Positions 24,384 to 35,735 of a DNA stretch of 64,000 nt are shown in pieces (positions within the stretch are counted from its first letter, which is position 1; every line of letters begins with the position of its first letter). This DNA is from Vibrio tapetis subsp. quintayensis. GTDB taxonomy: Bacteria > Pseudomonadota > Gammaproteobacteria > Enterobacterales > Vibrionaceae. The notes under the pieces are model-generated. The model ran no database searches. It was not told the origin of the DNA and saw nothing but the letters and a program-made list of their open reading frames with translations. Both the position numbers and the translations under genes were made by a program. The DNA is taken from NCBI RefSeq assembly GCF_030409945.1, contig NZ_JAUFQV010000001.1:40303-104302 (forward strand). The letters are read 5' to 3'.

Positions 24384-26951
24384 CTACTTTGGCAAGAATT
24401 TCGATTTGTAGAAACTCAACGCCTCGAATAACGGCTGCTCTTTTATCGGCTTAACAATAATGTAGTTTGCCCCTGCATCCATGAACGCTTGTTTAGTGGA
24501 TTCAAATGCATCCGCTGTACAGGCGAATATCGGCGTTGCAATACCCAACTCGCGACGAATGATCCGAGTGGCCTCCACCCCATCCATATTCGGCATTTGA
24601 TTATCCATTAAAATCAAATCATACGAAACAGTCTTTAGCTTCTCGATAGCCGCCACGCCATCTTCAACCCAATCCGTCTCCATATTGTATTTACTGCAAA
24701 ACGCTTGAGCGATATAGGCATTACTCTTGTTGTCTTCAACCAAGAGAACTCGCTGCGACTGAACAAACAAATCGTAATTGTGTTTCGTTTCTTCTTTGAC
24801 TGCATCTAACATTGCGTTCTTCGAGACAGTAACGGGAATGGTCATCGTAAACTCGGAGCCCTGTCCTAATGCACTTTCTACTTGAATATCGCCGCCCATC
24901 ATATCAAGTAGGTTTTTAACAATCGCAAGCCCTAAACCACTGCCACCAAACTCTCTTGTAGTGGTTCTTTCCGCTTGAGTAAACGGTTCGAACATCGACT
25001 GAATACTCTCGCCTGTTAACCCAATACCGGTGTCTTGTACGACAACACACAGCGATTGAACATTGTTTCTCGTTACCTTATCAGTGTTTGGTTCTGCAAA
25101 ATAAAAATGAAGTTTGATGCTTCCCAAACTAGTGAATTTAATGGCATTACTCAACAAATTTAGGATAACCTGATTAAGTCGTACTTGATCGGCACAAATG
25201 ACAGTGTTCAGTGGAATATCATTGATCACACTGAATTCCAATTGTTTATTGATGCATAACTGTTGGTGGATGTTGACCAAAGGCTGAACAAAGCGAGAGA
25301 AAACAAAGTCGCTGGTTTCGATGTGCAATTTTCCTTGCTCAATTTTAGAAAAATCCAACACATCATTTAGTACAGTCAATAAGTGTTCGCCACTTCGATA
25401 AAGTAAATCAACTTGTTCTTTATTTTTGGTATGGGTCAACGAGTGCTTAAGCAGTTGCGACACCCCCAAAATAGCATTGAGTGGCGTACGAATTTCATGA
25501 CTCATCTTGGCAAGAAAATCAGCACGTGCATTGGCCGAACTTTCCGCCTCTAAGCGAGCCAAATTACTTTGTTTTTCAGCCTCGATTAACGCCGTAATGT
25601 CTTGACCTTGTCCAATGATAGAGTCGATTCCAGAGTCCATTTCTATTGACGACAAATTCCAACGGAAGATCTTATTTTCAATCGGTATATTCACACCCAT
25701 TGCGGTCTCGCCGTTCATCACCAGTGTAAGATATAAGGATACTTTTCGTTGGAATGCCTCTAATGCACCATCGGATTCTTCAAGCATCAATGCTTTATGA
25801 GCCGCAGGGTTCATTTTCATGATTTGGCCATCGATTCCCCACACGATGATGGGCGACAAAGAAAAGTTAAACAAATCTTGGAATGACTTATCTTTTTCTT
25901 TTATTGCGCTAAATGCTCCTTCAAGCGCCGTACCGACGTGTTCAAATTCGTAGATACTTGACCCTTGAAACTTCAAGTCATGATGGTGGTCACTGGCACT
26001 GCGAGCATACTCCATCAAACTGCTCAGCTCAGTATTGATGATGCGTTGAATGATCTGACGGATCACCAAGGCTAAACAAAGCATGATGACCAAAGAAATA
26101 CTAAGACCTACCTTATAGCTTTCTTCCAAGGATTGAACCGTCGAATTGTTTTGTACAATCGCCACACTTAACGGCGTAGTCACCTCGTGGATCTTGATAT
26201 CGGTGATATTAAATAGGTAGTTTTTAAAATGAACGTCAACGTTACCGTCTTTGGCCTGCAAGACCCACTCATAAAGCGGATCATCTTCATAGATAGAAGA
26301 GGCAACCGCATTGTTACCCGAAAGAAGAATAATGCCGTCACTATTTGACGCTTCTTTCATCTGCTCTATCAAAGAAAAATTATTGTTCAGTACCATTGCC
26401 ACGTGCAAGTACCCTAAAAGCTGCCCGTTTTTGGTACTGATGATTGGCGAACGACGCAGCAAAATATCACGCATTCCCATAATGCTTGATTCATGTTTAA
26501 AAAACCAAAAGCTGTTCGTATTAGTGCTCTTGGCAAATTCAATCAAGCTATCGTCGGTGAGGCCATAGAAATAACTGTTGCCGTCACTCCAGCGGATGTC
26601 GCCATTTAACTCGGTGACGAACCTAAAGTCGGGAGAATTGACGGGATCACTTTGTTCCACATCTAAAAAGAAGAAATCGAGCTCGCGCTCGGCACCGTTT
26701 TCTAATAAATTTTGTAGCGTTAAACTCATGGCATTGCTGTCTTGGTGAGACTGCATCGTCATAAGTTTGTAGTCGAACAAGTGCTGAATTAGGCTAGATG
26801 CTTGAGAAGAAGTCCGTTCAACTTCTTGCTGGATAATTTTCGATGACCACTGATAGCTAAACAGCACAACGCCCATCATCAATATCCCAAAAATCAAGAT
26901 AATAAAACGAATCAATAAGGTGGCAAGTTTATGTTTCTTCTTAAAGTGCAT
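24384..26951 (-). CDS. luxQ: AI-2 hybrid sensor kinase/phosphatase LuxQ
   Basis: Inner-membrane hybrid kinase of 855 residues. Two membrane helices (about 10-32 and 280-300) flank the periplasmic tandem-PAS region that docks LuxP. A cytoplasmic PAS-like domain (FQDLFNFSLSPIIVWG) follows, then HisKA with FLAKMSHEIRTPLN, HATPase with DTGIGL and GGSGLGLAIVKNL, and a receiver with Asp in DLILMDNQMPNMDG. Domain order and wording match Vibrio LuxQ closely. In low AI-2 it sends phosphate to LuxU-LuxO; with AI-2 it removes it. It lies 9 bases after luxP. Confidence 0.95.
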   Translation of the reverse strand: MHFKKKHKLATLLIRFIILIFGILMMGVVLFSYQWSSKIIQQEVERTSSQASSLIQHLFDYKLMTMQSHQDSNAMSLTLQNLLENGAERELDFFFLDVEQSDPVNSPDFRFVTELNGDIRWSDGNSYFYGLTDDSLIEFAKSTNTNSFWFFKHESSIMGMRDILLRRSPIISTKNGQLLGYLHVAMVLNNNFSLIEQMKEASNSDGIILLSGNNAVASSIYEDDPLYEWVLQAKDGNVDVHFKNYLFNITDIKIHEVTTPLSVAIVQNNSTVQSLEESYKVGLSISLVIMLCLALVIRQIIQRIINTELSSLMEYARSASDHHHDLKFQGSSIYEFEHVGTALEGAFSAIKEKDKSFQDLFNFSLSPIIVWGIDGQIMKMNPAAHKALMLEESDGALEAFQRKVSLYLTLVMNGETAMGVNIPIENKIFRWNLSSIEMDSGIDSIIGQGQDITALIEAEKQSNLARLEAESSANARADFLAKMSHEIRTPLNAILGVSQLLKHSLTHTKNKEQVDLLYRSGEHLLTVLNDVLDFSKIEQGKLHIETSDFVFSRFVQPLVNIHQQLCINKQLEFSVINDIPLNTVICADQVRLNQVILNLLSNAIKFTSLGSIKLHFYFAEPNTDKVTRNNVQSLCVVVQDTGIGLTGESIQSMFEPFTQAERTTTREFGGSGLGLAIVKNLLDMMGGDIQVESALGQGSEFTMTIPVTVSKNAMLDAVKEETKHNYDLFVQSQRVLLVEDNKSNAYIAQAFCSKYNMETDWVEDGVAAIEKLKTVSYDLILMDNQMPNMDGVEATRIIRRELGIATPIFACTADAFESTKQAFMDAGANYIIVKPIKEQPLFEALSFYKSKFLPK

Positions 26952-26960
26952 TAATTCAGC

Positions 26961-28145
<1,185 letters not shown>

Positions 28146-28214
28146 TTAACTGCTCAGCGTTACACCAATATTCGCCAATAATCCAGTCAACGACATCTTA
28201 CAACCATATTAACC

Positions 28215-28850
28215 TTACTTCATATCGCTACCAAAATGTTCTAAATAAATAATCGTAGCTGCTGTTCGAGATGGTACTTCTAATTTTTTCAGCAGACTTT
28301 TCATGTGAACTTTAACGGTTGATTCAGAAATAAATAATCGTTCTGCTATTTGTTTATTACGAAAACCTTTAGCAACTTCCGTTAAAATTTGCATCTCTCG
28401 TTCAGTGAGTAATTCAGAAAGCGATGGTTTGTCGTCTCGGGTTTCCAAATACTTCTTTACTAATTCGCTATAGCTTTCATGCCCATCTAGTGCACTTTTA
28501 ATCAGACCAATCAACTCATCAGGTTCTGTATCTTTCAATAGGTACCCATCTGCACCAGCTTTAACTAGAGCGTCGATATCCGATGGGTTATCCGATACCG
28601 TGAGGATAACAATCATTCCTTCTACTGACTCGTTTCTCATCGCTTTAAGCGTATCGAGCCCCGACATGCCCTTCATGTTCAGGTCGAGTAAGATTAAGTC
28701 GGGCTCCAACTTATTGGCCAATGCCAGTGCATCGGCCCCATTACTTGCCTCCGCCACGACTTCAAATTCTGGCTCAAAATTTAGTAACTGCGTAATGCCT
28801 CTCCTCATTAATGGATGATCATCAACGACTAACACTCTATGCTGCGCCAT
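28215..28850 (-). CDS. narP: Nitrate/nitrite response regulator NarP
   Basis: Response regulator of 211 residues. The receiver spans about 1-120 with phospho-acceptor Asp in LEPDLILLDLNMKG and the conserved Lys in YLLKDTEP. The LuxR/NarL-type HTH is about 148-205 (LTEREMQILTEVAKGFRNKQIAERLFISESTVKVHMKSLL). The start overlaps the end of narQ by 14 bases, so the pair is translationally coupled. It is expected to activate nap, and a perfect 7-2-7 NarP box lies upstream of napF. Confidence 0.93.
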   Translation of the reverse strand: MAQHRVLVVDDHPLMRRGITQLLNFEPEFEVVAEASNGADALALANKLEPDLILLDLNMKGMSGLDTLKAMRNESVEGMIVILTVSDNPSDIDALVKAGADGYLLKDTEPDELIGLIKSALDGHESYSELVKKYLETRDDKPSLSELLTEREMQILTEVAKGFRNKQIAERLFISESTVKVHMKSLLKKLEVPSRTAATIIYLEHFGSDMK

Positions 28851-30561
28851 TTTCTGCCTCTTGTCGGTTAGTAAATACTAAATGAATTTTGCATCCAGAA
28901 CCGATTTCACTCTGGATGGATAACTTACCGCCTAAGCGTGACGCCCTTTCATGCATAATGCTTAAGCCGTAATGATTAAGTTTGTTGCTGCTTGTATCAA
29001 ACCCTTTGCCATCATCGACGATTTTGACATGGATTTCTTGCTGGTGATTAACACACTCCACACAAATAGAATTGGCATCGGCGTGTTTTACCGCATTCAA
29101 CACGGCTTCACGAATCAATTGAAGAAGATGTACTTGATGATTCGATCTCAGTTGGATCGAAGACAAGTGATTCTTGATACGGATTGCAGCGGGCGTTTGT
29201 TCTTCTAACGGAACCAACAATTGCGTCAACGCTTCGCCAAAGTCTGCTTCTTTAATCGTTAAGCGGAACGTGCTTAATAACTCGCGCAGTTGCGTATAAG
29301 CCGTAGAAAGCCCTAGGTCGATGTCACCAATTGCTTGTCTCGCCCCATTACAGTCATCAGTTTTGCAATCCGTAGCAACTTGCCTTTTAAGCAAGGCCAC
29401 CTGAATTTTTAGATAAGAAAGAGACTGAGCAATCGAGTCGTGCAATTCACGGGCAATAGTCGCCCTTTCTTCCATCAGCAACAATTGCTCTGTTTGTTTC
29501 TGCGCTCGGTTATAATAAATGCCTCTTGCCAAAATTTGGGCAACATTGTTGATCAACGCTTGATCTGGGCAAGGTAACTCAGCCTGCCATTCCAGTGAGC
29601 CAAGCCACTCGCCATCTAAAGACAAAGCCATCTGATGCCAGGTGTCATGACTGAGTTCACCTGATGACAAATTAAATTCACCACCATTGCTCTTCCCCAC
29701 CGTTAATCGTACCGCCTTAATACCCTCCAAACTCGATAGGTAATTAAGAATCGATTGAAAATGTTCAGTGGATAAATGGCTGACACTCAATTGCTGCGAA
29801 CAGTCGTATAGTACTTTAAGAGATTGATTTGCATGTTGTAAGCGATGGGTTTTTTCATCAACGGCCTTTTCTAACCCACGATACAGATTGCCTAAATCCG
29901 CTGTCATTGCGTTAAATGTTTTGGCTAGCATGCTCAATTCGGTATGGCCATCGATGCCAATTTCTATATCAAAATTCCGATTTTTAATTTGTTCACTGGC
30001 TTTGGCAAACAGACGTAACGGCCTCACGATTTCTTTGCGGACGAAGTGCACCACAAACAAAGAAACAATAAGAATGCCACCTAACCCTAAGCCTGCCACC
30101 CAACCCAATACGATCAGCTTTTTTTCAGAATGACGCTGCAACTCCAAAACGAATCGATCGATTTGTTCGACAAAGTCAGCCACTTGCAAAATGTAGTGTT
30201 CTCGGTCAGATCCTTTCAACAACTCAGACAGCACCTCCCACCGTTTGATCAGCGCCAAATAGTGATACGTGATCTCATCCGGTACATCCCACTCCAACAA
30301 ATCTTTCATCGTTGGCGAGTACAGCGAGTGATCAAATTGTTCAATATGATGCTCATATAACGCAGACTCACCTTGGATGTCGTATGCAAGACGATAGCTT
30401 TGCATTCTCATAGAACCAGAGACATTGACCGCTTCAGCATCACTCAAGCTGGATGCAAGAGTAAAAAGTGCGAAACCAGTTGTGATAACAGACAAAAGTA
30501 GAATCAAAAACATGGCACGAGCAACAGTACTCGTCACCGGTCTACGTGGATTAATGCGCAC
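28837..30561 (-). CDS. narQ: Nitrate/nitrite sensor kinase NarQ
   Basis: Sensor kinase of 574 residues. Membrane helices are at about 15-36 and 148-170. The periplasmic P-box NVSGSMRMQSYRLA (about 45-58), which reads nitrate in NarX/NarQ, is present. Then come HAMP, a signalling linker and GAF-like region, and a HisKA_3 domain with ERATIARELHDSIAQSL. The HATPase has DDGKGFD and HYGLSIMHERA. The start is GTG 30559-30561 with AAGG 7 bases upstream. The gene is divergent from the napF operon it regulates. Confidence 0.93.
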   Translation of the reverse strand: MRINPRRPVTSTVARAMFLILLLSVITTGFALFTLASSLSDAEAVNVSGSMRMQSYRLAYDIQGESALYEHHIEQFDHSLYSPTMKDLLEWDVPDEITYHYLALIKRWEVLSELLKGSDREHYILQVADFVEQIDRFVLELQRHSEKKLIVLGWVAGLGLGGILIVSLFVVHFVRKEIVRPLRLFAKASEQIKNRNFDIEIGIDGHTELSMLAKTFNAMTADLGNLYRGLEKAVDEKTHRLQHANQSLKVLYDCSQQLSVSHLSTEHFQSILNYLSSLEGIKAVRLTVGKSNGGEFNLSSGELSHDTWHQMALSLDGEWLGSLEWQAELPCPDQALINNVAQILARGIYYNRAQKQTEQLLLMEERATIARELHDSIAQSLSYLKIQVALLKRQVATDCKTDDCNGARQAIGDIDLGLSTAYTQLRELLSTFRLTIKEADFGEALTQLLVPLEEQTPAAIRIKNHLSSIQLRSNHQVHLLQLIREAVLNAVKHADANSICVECVNHQQEIHVKIVDDGKGFDTSSNKLNHYGLSIMHERASRLGGKLSIQSEIGSGCKIHLVFTNRQEAENGAA

Positions 30562-30994
30562 AAACGAGCCTTATTGAAACGGATTTATGACAGTGTACTG
30601 CCTAGCAACCTCAGTCCAAGCTAATTCGCGCAAAAACTGTGAAGCAACCAGCGGCAAGGAGCTTTTACGGTCAGTATCTGAGCAACAGATAGCAAGTGAG
30701 AATATTATTTTATTAAGCTTAGAAAAGAGGAATATAAGACAAGTCGTATATCCAAACAATTTATGAAACATTGTAAAAAAATTAGCGGTAAATAGTTGAT
30801 TAATATGTGAGCCATATCTGCCGTATAAATTGATCTAGCGCAAGTATCACATTTATTTACCTCTTTAGGGGTATTTATTAGCGAATACCAAAAATTAAAC
30901 TAGAGTTATACAGAATATATTTAATTATTAACAACGTACGACACATAAAGATAATAACAATCATTATCAATTAGTTGTTAATTTGGGGTTTAAA
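30562..30994. promoter_or_regulatory. narQ-napF divergent control region with FNR and NarP boxes
   Basis: TACCTCT-TT-AGGGGTA at 30858-30873 is a perfect 7-2-7 inverted NarP/NarL heptamer pair. TTGATctagCGCAA at 30830-30843 resembles an FNR box with its right half weak (two mismatches to ATCAA). Their centres are 29 bases apart. This predicts anaerobic and nitrate-dependent control of napF. The remaining AT-rich sequence towards narQ shows no gene. Confidence 0.75.
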
Positions 30995-31486
30995 TTGGTA
31001 GATATTGCGCGTCGTCGATTATTCAGCCGAAGTCCTAAAGCAAACATCGATACCTCAGCACCATTACGGATGCCATGGTTGAAAACAGAATCTGCTTTTT
31101 TGGATGGTTGCACACGCTGTGGGAAATGCCTAGAAGTTTGCGAAACCAATATCATTGTGAAAGGTGAAGGCGGTTACCCAGAGGTAGACTTTCATGTAGA
31201 CGAATGCACCTTTTGTGGAAAATGTGCCGATGTTTGCCCCGAAAATCTATTTTTAGCTCAAACCGAAAAGCCTTGGCAATACCGCGCTGAAATCGATAAC
31301 AAATGTTTGTCTTTAAATGGCATCGACTGCAGAACATGCGGTGAGCAATGTGAAGTAGCAGCAATTAAATTTCAGCTCAATGTGGGTAGCGTAGCAAAGC
31401 CGATGTTGAGCCAAGATGAATGTACTGGTTGCGGAGCATGTGTAGCAGTATGCCCAACACGCAGTATCAAAATAAACAATAAATAA
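30995..31486 (+). CDS. napF: Ferredoxin-type maturation protein NapF
   Basis: About 163 residues with four Cys-rich cluster motifs: CTRCGKCLEVC, CTFCGKCADVC, CRTCGEQC and CTGCGACVAVC. NapF is a cytoplasmic iron-sulfur protein aiding NapA maturation. The best start is TTG 30995 (VDIARRRLFSRSP follows), with GGGG six bases upstream. No ATG lies near the family N-terminus, and an earlier TTG at 30983 has no ribosome site. It is the first gene of napFDABC. Confidence 0.9.
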   Translation: MVDIARRRLFSRSPKANIDTSAPLRMPWLKTESAFLDGCTRCGKCLEVCETNIIVKGEGGYPEVDFHVDECTFCGKCADVCPENLFLAQTEKPWQYRAEIDNKCLSLNGIDCRTCGEQCEVAAIKFQLNVGSVAKPMLSQDECTGCGACVAVCPTRSIKINNK

Positions 31487-31498
31487 AAAGAGAAAACT

Positions 31499-31753
31499 AT
31501 GGGACTAAATGAAGTCCACATTTCCAGTTTGATAGTCCACGTAAAACCGGACCATCTCGCTGAAACTAAATCTAAAATTGTCTCTTATCCGGGCGCTGAG
31601 ATTTATGGGGAAAGTGAAGAAGGCAAACTTATCGTGGTAATGGAAACAGAAAATCAAGGTTATGTGACCGATACCATAGACAAAATTAATAACCTAGAAC
31701 ATGTACTAAGCACCGCTTTGGTTTACCACCAAATTGAAACGGACTTAGATTAA
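31499..31753 (+). CDS. napD: NapA-specific chaperone NapD
   Basis: Small cytoplasmic protein of 84 residues with a ferredoxin-like fold, which binds the NapA Tat signal and holds it until cofactor is loaded. NEVHISSLIVHVKPDHL at the start and VMETENQGYVTDTIDKIN are typical. It lies 12 bases after napF and 33 before napA. No metal-binding motif is expected or seen. Confidence 0.92.
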   Translation: MGLNEVHISSLIVHVKPDHLAETKSKIVSYPGAEIYGESEEGKLIVVMETENQGYVTDTIDKINNLEHVLSTALVYHQIETDLD

Positions 31754-31786
31754 AAAACACTGGAAAATGTAACCCGAGGGTGATGT

Positions 31787-34276
31787 ATGAAAATGACGAG
31801 AAGAGCGTTTGTTAAAGCAAACGCGGCTGCATCAGCAGCAGCAGTTGCGGGGATCACCTTACCCGCGAAGGCAACCAATCTTATCGCGAGCTCAGACGAA
31901 ACAAAAATCAAATGGGACAAGGCCGCTTGTCGCTTTTGTGGTACTGGCTGTTCAGTTTTAATTGGAACTCAAGATGGTCGCGTAGTCGCGACTCAAGGCG
32001 ATCCAAAAGCACCAGTAAATAAAGGCCTAAACTGTATTAAAGGCTACTTCCTTTCTAAAATCATGTACGGTAAAGATCGTCTAGAGACGCCTCTCCTTCG
32101 TATGACTGACGGCAAATACGACAAAAATGGTGATTTTGCTCCTGTTTCTTGGGACACCGCTTTTGATGTTATGGCTGAAAAATGGAAAGAAGCTCTAAAG
32201 AAAAACGGCCCTTCTGGTGTAGGTATGTTTGGTTCAGGCCAATGGACAGTAATGGAAGGCTACGCAGCATCTAAATTGATGAAAGCAGGTTTCCGTTCAA
32301 ACAACATCGACCCTAACGCACGTCACTGTATGGCTTCTGCTGTAGGTGGATTCATGCGTACCTTTGGTATCGATGAGCCAATGGGCTGTTACGACGATTT
32401 TGAACACGCAGACGTATTTGTGCTTTGGGGCTCAAACATGGCTGAGATGCACCCAGTGTTATGGACTCGCATTACTGACCGTCGCTTAAGTCACCCACAT
32501 GTTAAAGTAAACGTTCTTTCGACTTATCAGCATCGTTCTTTTGAACTTGCAGACGAAGGTTATATCTTCGAACCGCAAAGTGACCTTGCCATTGCAAACT
32601 TCATTGCAAACTACATCATTCAAAACGATGCAGTAAACTGGGACTTCGTTAACAAGCACACCAACTTCAAGCAAACCGCTACCGATATCGGTTACGGCCT
32701 ACGTGACGAGCACCCTCTTCAAGTCGCAGCGAAAAATGCCAACTCAGGTAAAATGACTGGCATTACTTTTGAAGAATACAAAGCCTCTGTAGCGCCATAC
32801 ACAGCTGAAAAAGCATCTGAAATTTCAGGTGTCCCAGTAGAGAAGCTGATTACCCTTGCTAAGCAGTACGCAGATCCAAATACGAAAGTAATGTCACTGT
32901 GGACTATGGGCATGAACCAACACACTCGTGGTGTTTGGATGAACAGCCTTGTTTACAACATCCACTTGCTATTGGGCAAAATCGCAACTCCGGGTAACAG
33001 CCCGTTCTCTCTAACTGGCCAACCGTCAGCGTGTGGTACTGCTCGTGAAGTAGGTACATTCTCACACCGTCTACCAGCAGACATGGTTGTAGCGAATCCT
33101 AAGCACCGTAAACTTGCTGAAAGTATTTGGAAATTGCCAGAAGGCACTATTCCACCGAAGCCAGGTTACCACGCAGTACTTCAAGACCGTATGTTGAAAG
33201 ACGGCAAAATGAATGCTTACTGGATCCAATGTAACAACAACATGCAAGCTGGCCCGAACATCAACGGCGAACGTCTTCCTGGTTACCGTAATCCAGAAAA
33301 CTTCATCGTTTGTTCTGACCCATACCCAACAGCAACCGCGCAAGCGTCTGACCTTATCTTACCAACAGCAATGTGGGTAGAAAAAGAAGGTGCGTACGGT
33401 AACGCTGAACGTCGTACTCAAGCTTGGTACCAGCAAGTGAAAACCGTTGGTGACGCTAAGTCAGATTTATGGCAGCTAATGGAGTTCTCTAAACGCTTCA
33501 AAATTGAAGAAGTTTGGACAGAAGAGCTACTCGCTAAAATGCCTGAGTACCGTGGCAAAACCATGTACGACGTATTGTACGCTAACGGCCAAGTAGACAA
33601 ATTCCCTGTTTCAGAAGTACAAGAACTGAACGATGAATCTCACCACTTTGGTTACTACGTACAAAAAGGTCTATTCGAAGAATACGCAACGTTTGGTCGT
33701 GACCATGGTCACGATTTAGCTCCTTACGATGTTTATCACACAGTTCGTGGTCTACGTTGGCCTGTTATCGATGGTAAAGAAACACTATGGCGTTTTGCTG
33801 AAGGTTCTGACCCATACGTTAAGAAAGGCGCTGGCTTTGAGTTCTACGGTAAGCCAGACGGTAAAGCTCTTATTATTTCAGCGCCATACGAAGCGCCACC
33901 AGAAGTGCCAAATGAAGAATTTGATCTCTGGTTATGTACTGGCCGTGTTCTTGAGCACTGGCATACAGGCACCATGACACGTCGTGTACCTGAGCTGTAT
34001 AAAGCCGTTCCTGATGCATTGTGTTATCTCCACCCAGAAGACGCTAAATCTCGTGGCTTACGCCGTGGTGACGAAGTCTTGATGGCAAACAAACGTGGCG
34101 AAGTACGCGTTCGAGTTGAAACTCGTGGCCGTAACCGTCCACCAAAAGGACTGGTGTTTGTTCCATTCTTTGATGCGCGCATCTTGATTAACAAACTCAT
34201 TTTGGATGCAACAGATCCGCTTTCTAAGCAGACCGACTTTAAGAAATGTCCGGTTAAGATCACTAAGATTGCATAA
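31787..34276 (+). CDS. napA: Periplasmic nitrate reductase catalytic subunit NapA
   Basis: Mo-bis-MGD enzyme of 829 residues reducing nitrate to nitrite in the periplasm. The Tat signal is [16 protein letters not shown]. The [4Fe-4S] ligands follow as [13 protein letters not shown] and, later, GLNCIKGYF. The molybdenum-ligand Cys is in [10 protein letters not shown]. The length equals that of the usual 828-831-residue family. The gene keeps full-length spacing in the nap operon. Its synonymous codon choice looks more optimised than that of nearby genes, in line with high expression. Confidence 0.97.
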   Translation: MKMTRRAFVKANAAASAAAVAGITLPAKATNLIASSDETKIKWDKAACRFCGTGCSVLIGTQDGRVVATQGDPKAPVNKGLNCIKGYFLSKIMYGKDRLETPLLRMTDGKYDKNGDFAPVSWDTAFDVMAEKWKEALKKNGPSGVGMFGSGQWTVMEGYAASKLMKAGFRSNNIDPNARHCMASAVGGFMRTFGIDEPMGCYDDFEHADVFVLWGSNMAEMHPVLWTRITDRRLSHPHVKVNVLSTYQHRSFELADEGYIFEPQSDLAIANFIANYIIQNDAVNWDFVNKHTNFKQTATDIGYGLRDEHPLQVAAKNANSGKMTGITFEEYKASVAPYTAEKASEISGVPVEKLITLAKQYADPNTKVMSLWTMGMNQHTRGVWMNSLVYNIHLLLGKIATPGNSPFSLTGQPSACGTAREVGTFSHRLPADMVVANPKHRKLAESIWKLPEGTIPPKPGYHAVLQDRMLKDGKMNAYWIQCNNNMQAGPNINGERLPGYRNPENFIVCSDPYPTATAQASDLILPTAMWVEKEGAYGNAERRTQAWYQQVKTVGDAKSDLWQLMEFSKRFKIEEVWTEELLAKMPEYRGKTMYDVLYANGQVDKFPVSEVQELNDESHHFGYYVQKGLFEEYATFGRDHGHDLAPYDVYHTVRGLRWPVIDGKETLWRFAEGSDPYVKKGAGFEFYGKPDGKALIISAPYEAPPEVPNEEFDLWLCTGRVLEHWHTGTMTRRVPELYKAVPDALCYLHPEDAKSRGLRRGDEVLMANKRGEVRVRVETRGRNRPPKGLVFVPFFDARILINKLILDATDPLSKQTDFKKCPVKITKIA

Positions 34277-34350
34277 CTGTTAGTCAGATGATCGGGCTAT
34301 CAAACTTGATGGCCCGTGAGAAGAATTAGCCATAAGGCGGAGATTTAAAC

Positions 34351-34809
34351 ATGAAAAAATTCCTTATCGCCCTTTTGTCTGTCGGTAGTTTACTAGCAGG
34401 CAGTGCATACGCCGAGCTTGATAACCCTGGTGGCATTGGTGGTGTTGAATCATTACGTGGTGTGAGTGAACTTGAAACAACACGCGCAGCAGACGATTTT
34501 AAACGTTACCCTAAAGACAACGCGACACTGGAAAGTGATTACGTGTACCAACCACCATTGGTACCTCACTCAATTCGCAACTACGAAGTTTCATTAAACG
34601 CAAACAAATGTCTAGCGTGTCACAGCTGGAAGAACGCGAAAGAAATGGGCGCAACTAAGATCAGCGTAACTCACTACATGAACCGCGAAGATCAAGTGTT
34701 GTCTGACGTTTCACCTCGCCGCTACTTCTGTTTGCAGTGTCACGTACCTCAAGCAGATGCCAAACCATTGGTTGAAAATGAGTTTGAGCGTGTTGACTCG
34801 TTGCGCTAG
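34351..34809 (+). CDS. napB: Diheme cytochrome c subunit NapB
   Basis: Periplasmic protein of 152 residues with a signal peptide (MKKFLIALLSVGSLLAGSAYA) and two CxxCH heme sites, CLACHS and CLQCHV. The Met/His-rich SVTHYMNREDQVLSDVSPRRYFC segment is typical of NapB. It passes electrons from NapC to NapA. It sits between napA and napC in the operon. Confidence 0.96.
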   Translation: MKKFLIALLSVGSLLAGSAYAELDNPGGIGGVESLRGVSELETTRAADDFKRYPKDNATLESDYVYQPPLVPHSIRNYEVSLNANKCLACHSWKNAKEMGATKISVTHYMNREDQVLSDVSPRRYFCLQCHVPQADAKPLVENEFERVDSLR

Positions 34810-34839
34810 CAATAGCCAAATTATCAAGAGAGGCTATTT

Positions 34840-35412
34840 ATGAAACTATTAAAAGCGTTCTGGACTCGATTGAAGTCACCAAGTAAAGCCGCCGTTGGTG
34901 TTGTGCTTTTCATGGGGTTCGCCGGTGGTCTTCTATTCTGGGGTGCCTTTAACACCGGTATGGAAGCAACCAACAGCGAAGAATTCTGTTCAGGTTGTCA
35001 CGCGCCAATTGTTAAAGAAATCCAAGAAACGATTCACTACTCGAACCGTTCTGGTGTGAGAGCAATTTGTTCGGATTGTCACGTTCCACATAACTGGACA
35101 GACAAAATCATCCGTAAGGTCCAAGCTTCAAAAGAGCTGGTTGCATTCGCTATGGGTACAATCAGCACGGAAGAGAAGTTCCAAGAAAGACGTGCCTATC
35201 TTGCAAACCGAGAATGGCATCGAATGAAAGGCAACGACTCGCAAGAATGTCGTAATTGTCATGAATTCGACTTTATGGATTTCTCAGAGCAAGGGCCACG
35301 TAGTGTTAAGCAACACTCAACCGCACTCGCGTCTGGCGACAAGACGTGTGTAGATTGTCATAAAGGCATCGCACACAAACTGCCTGACATGAAAGGCGTT
35401 GAAGGCTGGTAA
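34840..35412 (+). CDS. napC: Tetraheme quinol dehydrogenase NapC
   Basis: NapC/NirT-family protein of 190 residues. One N-terminal membrane anchor (about 15-38) is followed by four heme sites: CSGCHA, CSDCHV, CRNCHE and CVDCHK. It takes electrons from menaquinol/ubiquinol and gives them to NapB. It is 30 bases after napB. The NapGH route is absent, so NapC alone would link nap to the quinone pool. Confidence 0.96.
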   Translation: MKLLKAFWTRLKSPSKAAVGVVLFMGFAGGLLFWGAFNTGMEATNSEEFCSGCHAPIVKEIQETIHYSNRSGVRAICSDCHVPHNWTDKIIRKVQASKELVAFAMGTISTEEKFQERRAYLANREWHRMKGNDSQECRNCHEFDFMDFSEQGPRSVKQHSTALASGDKTCVDCHKGIAHKLPDMKGVEGW

Positions 35413-35427
35413 TTAAGGAGCAAAAAG

Positions 35428-35556
35428 ATGAGCACATTAGAGTCGGTTATCTGGCATGTTCTTGGTTATTCAGCAATGCCTGTCATCATTCTGGCTGGAT
35501 TTGCCGGAGTTGCGGCTGTCTCGATTTGGTTACTGTCGTTAGGTAAAGACAGCTAA
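35428..35556 (+). CDS. Tiny membrane protein downstream of napC (TIGR02808-like)
   Basis: A 42-residue protein (MSTLESVIWHVLGYSAMPVI at its start, LLSLGKDS at its end) with a single membrane helix and a strong AAGGAG ribosome site. It starts 15 bases after the napC stop and ends before the operon terminator. It resembles the short Vibrio-type family I recall as TIGR02808, found next to nap. A NapE-like helper role is possible but unproven. Confidence 0.8.
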   Translation: MSTLESVIWHVLGYSAMPVIILAGFAGVAAVSIWLLSLGKDS

Positions 35557-35624
35557 TTGGTAACCAAACCAGCGCTAGACCAAGACAAACTTGAAGTCTG
35601 AGTAAGACGGATACCTCAAAAGAA

Positions 35625-35655
35625 AACGCCACCTAGCAATAGGTGGCGTTTTTAT
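35625..35655. terminator. Strong bidirectional terminator after nap operon
   Basis: AACGCCACCTA (35625-35635) and TAGGTGGCGTT (35640-35650) form a perfect 11-base stem with a GCAA tetraloop and T-run on the plus strand. A-rich sequence before it gives a T-rich tail on the other strand. It serves nap and the convergent secF. Confidence 0.95.
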
Positions 35656-35735
35656 TTTATATATCAGTGAGTTGGACCAGCCTCCACTAGTCTGCTTCAT
35701 CGTTAGCTGACCCGAAAAATCATTAGCTTACCCCG

